A stretch of DNA of 14,241 nucleotides. Source: Chromera velia (Eukaryota > Sar > Chromeraceae). Numbering within the stretch: position 1 is the stretch's first letter; each line of letters starts with the position of its first letter. The stretch covers positions 1 through 14,241 of the forward strand of contig JAHBMJ010002971.1 of the NCBI GenBank assembly GCA_018398765.1. The letters are read 5' to 3'. A program made the translations under genes and the position numbers. The notes under the pieces are model-generated. The model made no database searches and was not told the origin of the DNA. It saw only the letters and a list, made by a program, of their open reading frames with translations. Below are positions 8,201 to 14,241 of this stretch, one piece after another.

Positions 8201-11200
8201 CCTGGAGGGTCCGAAAGACCCAGACCAAGGGTGGGGGGGGCTGCTGGAGCTTGTGGGGGCGGGACCCCTCCCCTCAGCCAGGTCTCGTCCTCCGACTCCC
8301 CTCCCCTGGGCCCCCCCTGTGCAGGCGGGGGGGCTGCATGGAGGGCGTCCACTTCCTGCTGGGAAGGGAAAGGAAGGGTAGCAGTGAAGTGAAGCAGAAG
8401 CTCCAAGAGACAGATGGACCAAAATATGTGTCAAAGGAAGCACAGAGGGAAGGAAAGCAGAGGAAAGTTCCGAAAAAGGAATTGCAGAAAAAGACTTGAA
8501 ACATTTACAGCATCCACGCAAGCCCACTCCACCCACATACGCAGAAAACGAGGGGACAGGGGATGCGCAAGCAGCACAGCGGTGCAGAGAAACCTAGGTG
8601 AAAAGTGAGAAAGAAAAACCGACGCACAATTCTCCGATCGAATCCCGAGAAGGATTCTTGGAGAGTTTCCGAGTCCCTCAGCTGATCCATTTCGGGACCT
8701 TCTAGGGGTGTGGCCCTCCGTCTCCTCTCCTCTGCATCTTCCTCCTCATCCTCGTCTCCTCCATGAAGAAGACCTCCTCGGTACCTTCCCATCTCCACCT
8801 GTTGAGGTCCCGTCTCCACCGCACCAAAGGAGACGGGAACTGAAGAAGGGAGTCCGAAGAGAGACCCGGCCCCCCCTCCTTCATGCCCCCCCTGAACGAG
8901 GGGCCGTCTAAACAGAAACTTGGAGAGACCTGCGGGGTCTGCGCCCATCTGGAGACGTTTGCGGAACTGCACGGGAGGACGAAAAGAGGGATGAGAACGA
9001 AAGGGCGTGAAGAAGAAATAATAAGTGGACCCCCCGAAATGAACCCCAGGTATTTCATGGAAGAAGTGAAGGGGACTCTTTTCATCTAGGGACCTTTCGT
9101 TGAGGAGACGACGGCAGCACGAGAACAGAACCCCAGGAGCAATGAAACGAAACCGATGTTGAAAGCAGCCAACGCAAACAGAATGTCGCACATTAACGCT
9201 TCCAGCCCGACAGCCAATTCGTCCCCCTATTGCCCCCCCCTCCCTTACTTCCCTTTCCTTTCTGACCTCTCGTCGTCTCTCTTCAAAGACTGAGTGCAGA
9301 TCCCGAAGCTGTGCCATCCCGCCCGACAAAATCGACAGCGCGTAACGACCAAAGCAGTCGACAGAGAACGCGACCGTAGCGGCACGACCGACCCCACTAG
9401 AGGCCCCCTCGGTCGCATCGATCTCGAAGAGAACCTGCAGCACGTATCGCGGATCATTCGTCTCCGCTATCTGTGTTGTAGCACACTTTATTGATTCGTC
9501 CTTGTGAACGTGTCATCAAAATCGTCTCCGAATTTGTCTCTATCGTTTCTTTTCTTTTCTGATCCATCTGTCTTTTTCTTTCGTTCTTTCTTTCTTTCTG
9601 AGTGGGTGAGTGAGTGAGTGACAGAGTCAGCGCTCACATGCCTTCCTCTCACTCTCTCTTTTTTGTCTCTCCCTCTCTCCCACAATCCATTCATCGAGTC
9701 ATGTCATCATGCGTCAACGTATTATTGACACCATCGAAATACATTGGTTGCGCCCCGGAGTCACCTACTCTCAAGAGCACAAATCTTGAGCAAAAAAACT
9801 GAAGCCTTTAACAAAGACGATCTCTTCGTGCTCTTTTCTTCCACTTGAGGACCATCCGAATAAAATTCTGACACCAAGACATCTCTCATCACCATGTAGC
9901 CTCTTGTTCCTCGGTTTGAGAGAACTCTCCTCACCTGCAGCGTCTTCACACGGACGAAACGGAGCGCCCCACAATCAGTCAACACAGCTGCTGCGGTTGC
10001 CTGCTGACCCTCCCAGGGCACTGCACAGAGCATCACGGCCTCCACCCTCCTGCTGCGGGCCTCAAAGTCCGCAAGGTGCAGGAGGGAACCCGCAGGAATC
10101 CAACGATCTTCCTCCCCCCCCTCCCCCCTCTCCTCACGAGCTTCGAGAGTCCACACCGCAAGCACAGCAGTACCCGCCTGACTGCCTCCAACGACCACAT
10201 AACGGCTGTCTAGGGCGACACTGCGCGGGACGGGCAAGGAATCGCAAAAATGGGGAGATGAAAGGGGAACCACTTGATCAAACAAAGCGTTGAGGGAAGG
10301 AGCATCAAAAGACAAAGAGGCCGAATGAAAGGAAACCTTAGGCGAACGAAATGAAATCAACATATTTGTGTCTACACACATGCAGACCCTTCTCCGTCGA
10401 TCTTCTGGCCAATCGGACACCCTTCAGATGCCAGCTTTCCTTTTCCCTTTCTTCTGTGTGACTGCCCGTCTCGTCTCGCCAACCAACCCGGCTCTCACCA
10501 ACCAACCAACCTGGTCAGATGCATCTCTGGCTCCACTACCGATGCGGGGGCTCTGACAGGGTCTGCGTCCTCTCGGTCGTTCAAGTTCAGGGACAGCTGC
10601 ATGCTCAAAGAAACACCAGACAGCAAGAAGACATCCAGTAACTTGCCTAGCCAATTTTTCAAATCAAACGATCACCCCTGCCTGCGTCCACACATGCCTC
10701 ATTCATCTGCAAGGAAAAGAGATGCTTCATCTGTTCTTCCACCTTCCAAACCAAAGGACAACAAAAAACTCCATGCCCTGCCCTGCGAAGCCTCACCCCA
10801 CCTTTATGCCAAATGGAAGCCTCACAATCACTCAATTCTCCCCCCACAACCCCCCCCCCACCTGAAACATCTTCTGTTGTCCCACGGAGGTCCACACAGC
10901 CACAGAGGAGTCAGCCGTACAGGCAGCGATCAGATCCCCGAGGGCCGAGAAGACCGCCCTTCTGATGGAGGACTCTTCAGCGAACAGACACCGCTTCTTG
11001 GACCAGTCACGAACGTCCCACACAATCACCACGTCAGCCGACGCGCTCAAAGCCCATCTGCATCAAGTCGCAACACAGAAGCACGCACTTGCTGCCCTCA
11101 CCCCCTTTCTTTCCTGCTCTAACGCGTTGATCCTTCGAACATTTTCCGTCTGTCTTTCCTTTCATCTGATCGGGCAGTAGACAAACCGAATGAATGTGTT

Positions 11201-12475
11201 TCTTGTCTGTGCCGCAGTCGACGCCTTCTATTTCTCGTGGGGTAGGAACAGACAGATACCTCCACCCTTTTTGAACAACGACATAAAAAGCGATTGAAAA
11301 GAAATCAAGGACTTCATAAACGAGCAAACGCTGACCCTCCCTGAGCAGCTGCGTCAACAGATCGCACTGGGTGGTAGTGACCCCCGAGCTGTGCCGTCGC
11401 CTTGTGGCTTCCTGCAAAGAGGGCGACAAACAAGATTGCTTCTTGAGCAACGTTGACGGATGGACACAGACTCAGAGACGACCACGGTTACATTCTTCGC
11501 AAAAAGAACGTAAAAACGAGCGCAGCACTCTTCTAGTCTCCCTCTTTCTTTCTATCTGGAATGTTCTTTGCTTCTCCACAATTTCGATATGTGTTGACAC
11601 ACGCGCTCTTGATTCTCGTCCCTTCCCCCGTTTGCCCCAAACTTGGCTTTGGCATCTGTTCTTTCTGCCGCTTGTTGACGTATGGGGTTTGAGAAACGAA
11701 TACTCGAACAAATGAGAATGAGAAAACAAGTCAACCAATGAAGCGTAATGTCCCTTCCTGACCCTCCCAACTCAGGTCAACACGCTCAACTTGACAAGCA
11801 ATCCGAAAAAACCCACCGAGATCGAAAATCGTCACATGTCTTCCGTATGCGACCATGACCTCTTCCTCCCTGCGTCTGGTGAACGAGAGAGCGCTGACAG
11901 GACCCTCCACTTCTCCCACCAACACGTACCTGCAAAAGGAAGAAGAGTGGTCAGTCCAAAGAGGCATAATGGACACGCATGAACAAGCACAACAAGACGC
12001 AGACACAGATACATCAAAATAAGTGCAACACCAGCAGGTCGAACGGCAAGATGGACAGAATCGACGAGATCACTCCCTTCCACAGATCAGGTTGCAACGC
12101 AATGGCAACAGCGTCTCCTCACCTATTTGCGTGGAAGTGAAACACGAACACCCTCCCCCTTTTGTCCCCCAGGGCCGCAGAGGTCCCGTCGCCGTTGAAC
12201 GCGACTTCAAGAAAAGGGACAGGACCGGATCCCCCTCCTTCGCCCCCTTTGTAGCCGTTGACCACCTCAGTAACCAGCCCTCCAGAACCTGAACGGAGAC
12301 GACAGAAAAGGTTTACGTACAAGAGGCATCGGCTTTCGGTCGAACACACGAAAGCATCCTCGGATTTGTTTTGATCTTTCCATTCCATAATATGCATATG
12401 GGTCTTCCTACATGTCTGAGGGTTGGTAGTCCAGATACGTCCGTTGCCGGATGACAGCTTCACGTTGTTCACCAT
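1522..12475 (-). CDS. TBC1D31: TBC1D31 (WDR67)-like protein: WD40 propeller, TBC domain, coiled coil; 23 coding exons
   Basis: Exons in order of translation: 12412-12475, 12123-12288, 11817-11929, 11336-11411, 10862-11057, 10511-10596, 9935-10220, 9267-9434, 8628-8966, 7900-8358, 7430-7536, 6941-7226, 6555-6635, 6177-6287, 5800-5897, 5325-5432, 4704-5078, 3727-4321, 3312-3375, 2804-3093, 2463-2569, 1873-2240, 1522-1634 (TGA at 1522-1524). The total is 4,656 nt, about 1,551 residues; animal TBC1D31 is roughly 1,070. Every intron is GT-AG and every junction keeps phase. The start ATG has A at -3 and G at +4, and its exon reads NGRIW, matching the SGKIW of the animal N-terminus. Domain order and many local matches (for example GAYPDEYRALVW, WFDFFPSPPLKILS, YPHFDVAPRYI) identify the family. 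Animal TBC1D31 is a centriolar-satellite/centrosome scaffold in ciliogenesis; the same role here is inferred. Least certain are the donors of exons 6 and 11 and the exact C-terminus. Confidence 0.9.
3243..3292. repeat. GA/GACA-rich simple sequence in intron 19
   Basis: An imperfect purine-rich tract of GAGA and GACA units lies between coding exons 19 and 20. In the minus-strand transcript it reads as a pyrimidine (CT/TGTC) tract. Confidence 0.8.
3376..3726 (-). other. Intron 18 of the TBC1D31-like gene (351 nt)
   Basis: Donor GTCGGT was chosen over the overlapping GTACTT because only the former keeps the coiled-coil frame. The acceptor is TTGCAG. G-rich sequence follows the donor. No gene is seen inside. 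Confidence 0.78.
3675..3715 (-). repeat. G-rich tract just inside intron 18 (minus strand)
   Basis: On the plus strand this is CCCT/CCTT repeats ending in a run of C. In the transcript it is a series of GGG runs starting about a dozen bases after the exon 18 donor. It has the spacing of a potential G-quadruplex. Whether it acts in splicing is inference. Confidence 0.7.
4322..4703 (-). other. Intron 17 of the TBC1D31-like gene (382 nt)
   Basis: Donor GTCTGT and acceptor GTGCAG join AG to A, completing an Arg codon (VEEER then RKEMAEEE). It carries the MITE-like palindrome listed separately; otherwise nothing is recognisable. Confidence 0.82.
4471..4594. repeat. MITE-like palindrome flanked by direct repeats, inside intron 17
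   Basis: Perfect 20-base inverted arms lie at 4506-4525 (TTTACTTTTATTCAGGGAAT) and 4544-4563, with an 18-base loop. They are flanked by 18-base identical direct repeats CTCTGCGAACGATTGCAA at 4485-4502 and 4577-4594; similarity extends left to GAATGCC at 4471 and 4565. A perfect 16-base palindrome AACGATTGCAATCGTT lies at 4492-4507, and AAAGTAAAAGA is repeated at 4534 and 4556. The layout resembles a tiny non-autonomous element with duplicated target, but no second copy is present in the window. Confidence 0.75.
5433..5799 (-). other. Intron 15 of the TBC1D31-like gene (367 nt)
   Basis: Donor GTGGGGGGG and acceptor ATGTGCAG join AG to G, completing an Arg codon. The interior is purine-rich on the plus strand (many GAAAAA and GAGA words). 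No gene is seen. Confidence 0.8.
6053..6070. repeat. (GA)9 microsatellite in intron 14
   Basis: Nine uninterrupted GA units lie within the intron between coding exons 14 and 15 of the TBC1D31-like gene. Confidence 0.9.
6483..6513. repeat. GA repeat followed by a 19-base G run in intron 13
   Basis: A short CAGAGAGAGAGA tract leads into an uninterrupted run of 19 G at 6495-6513 on the plus strand, so a C run in the minus-strand transcript. It lies between coding exons 13 and 14. It is prone to slippage and sequencing error, and length may vary between individuals. Confidence 0.9.
6636..6940 (-). other. Intron 12 of the TBC1D31-like gene (305 nt)
   Basis: Donor GTCAGG is followed at once by a GGAGGGGGG run in the transcript, and the acceptor is CCTGCAG. 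Nothing else is recognisable in it. Confidence 0.8.
7537..7899 (-). other. Intron 10 of the TBC1D31-like gene (363 nt)
   Basis: Donor GTGAGT follows RDYSRFLP and the acceptor is GCCTCAG before EELPPVPV. It contains a short GGCA repeat ending in a G run near 7561-7580. Nothing else is recognisable. Confidence 0.78.
7900..8966 (-). other. TBC1D31: TBC1D31-like exons 9-10: enlarged low-complexity linker (about residues 386-651)
   Basis: Exon 9 (339 nt) and exon 10 (459 nt) encode about 266 residues joining the propeller to the TBC domain. Exon 9 starts FRKRLQMGADPAGLSKF and has an acidic run DEDEEEDAEERRRR. Exon 10 is rich in Gly, Pro and Ala (for example APAAPPTLGLGLSDPPGAG, GGGGARKPPDGGARGEG) and ends RDYSRFLP before a GTGAGT donor. 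Both exons are phase 0 at both ends, so each could be skipped in frame. The animal linker is shorter (roughly 90 residues by my recollection). The composition suggests disorder. The exon 10 acceptor is a CAGCAG tandem, so the exon may begin at 8358 or 8355. Confidence 0.75.
9435..9934 (-). other. Intron 7 of the TBC1D31-like gene (500 nt, the longest)
   Basis: Donor is GTGAGG and acceptor CTGCAG. It holds pyrimidine-rich and GTGA simple sequence. No snoRNA or tRNA signature was seen by eye. Confidence 0.8.
9583..9621. repeat. TTTC and GTGA simple repeats in intron 7
   Basis: A run of TTTC units is followed by GTGA units (about 9604-9621) in the largest intron of the TBC1D31-like gene. Confidence 0.8.
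11412..11816 (-). other. Intron 3 of the TBC1D31-like gene (405 nt)
   Basis: Donor GTGGGT follows VTIFDLG and the acceptor is TTTGCAG before GSHKATAQLGG. I see no RNA gene or repeat of note. Open frames on both strands here look like chance. Confidence 0.75.
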
Positions 12476-13359
12476 CTTGCAGCTTCAAAGAAGTCAATCC
12501 TTTACAAAAGCCAGGATCTGATACTGCCCGGCAGACACTTGTTTTCCGTGTCCAGCTGAATGCGGCGGTTGCCGTCAGGAGATATCGAAGGCCACTCGCC
12601 TCCAGTCGCCTCGCTTGAGGAAAAAGTGAAGAGGCCGGGTGCGATGCCCCGAACCCTCCACAGTCTCACCACACCTTTTGTCAACGGGAACTCAAATACA
12701 TGACTACAACAACTTCACCAGATCTATTATGGCGCCTTTTAAAAGATTGTCCTGTCCTTCATGAATCACTATTTAATCACTTGCCGTGAACCAGCCTCTG
12801 ACATTTCTGAAGACATCTGGGAGCCATTGGGAGGCATGCAGGTCGTCATTCAGTCTGAGCTCGAGCCTCGAGCTCCGTTGCAAATTCTTCTGCGTGAGTC
12901 AAATGGGCCGAGAAGTTCGGGACCGCGCCCCCGCGAACTCGGCCGCGAGACGCGCGTCGAACCGACGAAATCAGCAAAGCATGCCGTCTCTGCTGAAGAG
13001 CTAGACAAAATGACGAACGATCATCTTCTACAAAGAGTTCGAAAAACCTCGATCGCCACCCTCTTTGATCATCACCTGAGTTTGCCCAAAGGTCTTGGTA
13101 TCACCTGTCATTTGGTCAGACGTGCGTTTGAAGGTTTGTGCAAATTTCACCTTTCCCGATTGCTGGATCGATTTACGAGTTTCTGTTTTTGGAGTTCTCA
13201 GTAATTGAAATCGAGTGGAGCTGCTCTACGAAGTTGTTGTGCTTCGGGCTTTCCAGTTCTTGAGCCAATCGATAGAGGGAGCCCTCCTTCAGTTGGTGTA
13301 TTCTCGGACGTTTTGCAGTCACGCTGAAGTCGCAAAAACAACTCGAACGAATTCACAAT
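12476..13359. promoter_or_regulatory. Divergent intergenic region, presumed bidirectional promoter and 5' UTRs
   Basis: These 884 bases separate two start codons pointing away from each other, so both promoters and 5' UTRs must lie here unless an upstream non-coding exon exists. I see no convincing TATA box. A CpG-dense patch lies at 12917-12967, and an 8-base-arm palindrome (GAGCTCGA / TCGAGCTC, 3-base loop) at 12857-12875. Both are candidate regulatory sites by position only. Two open frames in this region are listed separately. Confidence 0.5.
12761..13204 (+). CDS. Doubtful 147-codon open frame in the divergent intergenic region
   Basis: A single open frame begins at ATG 12761 (MNHYLITCREPASDISEDIW) and stops at 13202-13204. 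It has no recognisable domain, no low-complexity bias and no neighbouring exon I can join it to. It could be a short single-exon gene, part of the 5' UTR of the plus-strand gene with an upstream open frame, or chance. Spurious frames of similar length exist elsewhere in the window, so the support is weak. Confidence 0.15.
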   Translation: MNHYLITCREPASDISEDIWEPLGGMQVVIQSELEPRAPLQILLRESNGPRSSGPRPRELGRETRVEPTKSAKHAVSAEELDKMTNDHLLQRVRKTSIATLFDHHLSLPKGLGITCHLVRRAFEGLCKFHLSRLLDRFTSFCFWSSQ

Positions 13360-14221
13360 ATGGTGTGGCCCTTTTCTTCCACCCCGGCTCCCCAGCCCCC
13401 AAAGACCGAATTCGATGACAAAGTCCCCCCACCCCCACACGGAAACTTCGTTGTGCCTCCACCAGGTCAGGATGGAGCCATGCTTTTTCGCCGCATTTTC
13501 GCTTCTTGTCGCTATCTATCGCCTTTTGGGTTTTCTTCATGTCCGTCTCCGTCCCGTCTCCTAACATCTCCTCCCATTCCTTCAACTGTGTTGTGTTCAT
13601 TGATCCCCCCTCCTGCTTCCGTGGCTTGGCGGAAAATCTGTGAATTGCAGAAGCTCCAAAAGGTTTGAGAGGCACCGTCGTCGATTCGAACACCTTCTCT
13701 GGGTTCACTCCACCTCCCTCCGCAGGTAGTTCTTTCCACTCAGTATCATTCCGACCCGACTTGTTGCCTTTCTCTATTCCTTCAGCGACTCTGGTCGTGC
13801 TAGTTCTATTTGAAGCGGGCGGCAGCCAGTCTGTTCCGTGTTATCGTGGCAGCTCCATGTCGACAGGTCTCTTCACACTCTCCCAATTACCCGAACTTTT
13901 CTGAGTGAATTTTTCCGTCTATTCTTATCAATCGTGTCTGTGCATGTGTTGTGCAGACTATAAAGGGCCAGGTGCGTCTGCGGCCGGAAAGGATAAGGAC
14001 AAGAAGGGTTCAGAGTCCTCCTCTTACTCAATCTCCTCCCTGTTCCCCGCTGCCACCAAGACCACAGACTACGAGAGCGAGAACTTCTCCAAGTACACGT
14101 CACCCACTGTGGAGTCTCACGGCCTCATGGACGACAAGTACGCTTCCAAAACGACAGGCACCTCCCAGCAGGGGTCTAGGTCAGACCTCTCGTGGATCGA
14201 CAGAAACGTGGAGAACCCAAG
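13360..14221 (+). CDS. Uncharacterised protein, 5' part (three coding exons, cut by window edge)
   Basis: Exons 13360-13465, 13651-13725 and 13957-14221; donors are GTCAGG, GTAGTT and GTGGGT and acceptors all end GCAG. Phases are 1, 1 and 2, and the joined frame stays open for about 148 residues. The ATG has A at -3 and G at +4. The protein starts MVWPFSSTPAPQPPKTEFDD, is Pro-rich (VPPPPHGNFVVPPP), passes through RGTVVDSNTFSGFTPPPSA, then a Lys/Ser-rich stretch, then SSLFPAATKTTDYESENFSK and SDLSWIDRNVENPR. I see no signal peptide, membrane span or known motif. The N-terminus looks disordered and a folded domain may follow beyond the window. The gene is divergent from the TBC1D31-like gene, with 884 bases between start codons. 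I do not recognise the family. Confidence 0.72.
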
Positions 14222-14241
14222 GTGGGTGGGTGGGTGGGGGG

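Larger units (their letters stand above)
9267..12475 (-). other. TBC1D31: TBC1D31-like exons 1-8: N-terminal WD40 beta-propeller (about residues 1-385)
   Basis: This block encodes WD-type blades. Exon 2 reads FLEVAFNGDGTSAALGDKRG then GRVFVFHFHANR, matching the first animal blade. Exon 3 gives VTIFDL. Exons 4-5 join as AAQGGWALSASADVVIVWDV, a classic blade end with the structural Asp followed by a WD-like dipeptide. Exon 5 continues to SSVAVWTSVG. Exon 7 carries SRYVVVGGSQ, LAVWTLEAR and CGALRFVRVKTLQ. Exon 8 starts VLFEIDATEG and has FGRYALSILSGG, corresponding to HGRYIASIMENG in animals. Exon 4 (76 nt) and exon 6 (86 nt) are too short to stand out alone and were found by phase and alignment. 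Propellers of this type mediate protein contacts; no enzyme residues are expected. Confidence 0.87.

Noticed and set aside
7949-8392. 147-codon plus-strand open frame, Pro/Ala-rich
   Set aside because: It lies antisense to exon 10, which fits the TBC1D31-like gene by phase and splice sites. GC-rich low-complexity coding DNA commonly leaves the opposite strand open.
14222-14241. GGTG repeats at the right edge as a telomere-like repeat
   Set aside because: The run begins exactly at a phase-consistent GTGGGT donor of the plus-strand gene, so it is most simply the start of an intron, and it is too short to judge.

Overview
The window is nuclear DNA from an intron-rich eukaryote. Every coding segment I can support is broken by short GT-AG introns (123 to 500 bases). 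There is no bacterial operon structure, no ribosome binding sites, and the genes are packed closely. The main gene encodes a centrosome/basal-body protein typical of ciliated eukaryotes. Protein divergence, many short introns, simple-sequence tracts and about 50% GC in the genic part fit a protist such as a chromerid alga or another SAR-group alga. That placement is a guess from general character, not from a diagnostic marker.

Layout. Bases 1 to about 1060 are strongly AT-rich and hold no supported gene, only a CAAAT tandem repeat and a small hairpin. Bases 1522 to 12475 on the minus strand are one gene of 23 coding exons. I rebuilt it by finding GT-AG boundaries, checking reading phase at every junction, and comparing with remembered animal TBC1D31 (WDR67). 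All 22 junctions keep phase and give a protein of about 1,551 residues: N-terminal WD40 beta-propeller, long low-complexity linker, degenerate TBC (Rab-GAP-like) domain, long coiled coil, and a Gly/Ala/Pro-rich tail ending in an acidic stretch. The order matches animal TBC1D31 end to end, but the linker and tail are larger.

Bases 12476 to 13359 separate this gene from a divergently transcribed gene and probably hold both promoters. They include a CpG-dense patch, a short palindrome and two unexplained open frames. From 13360 to the right edge on the plus strand lie the first three coding exons of a second gene, cut off by the window. Its N-terminus is Pro/Ser-rich and I do not recognise the family.

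The most unusual small-scale features are a perfect 20-base inverted repeat flanked by near-identical direct repeats inside intron 17 (MITE-like), G-runs just downstream of several 5' splice sites, and donor sites that keep G at +5 but tolerate C at +3. I see no CRISPR array, rRNA, tRNA, complete transposon or defence system.
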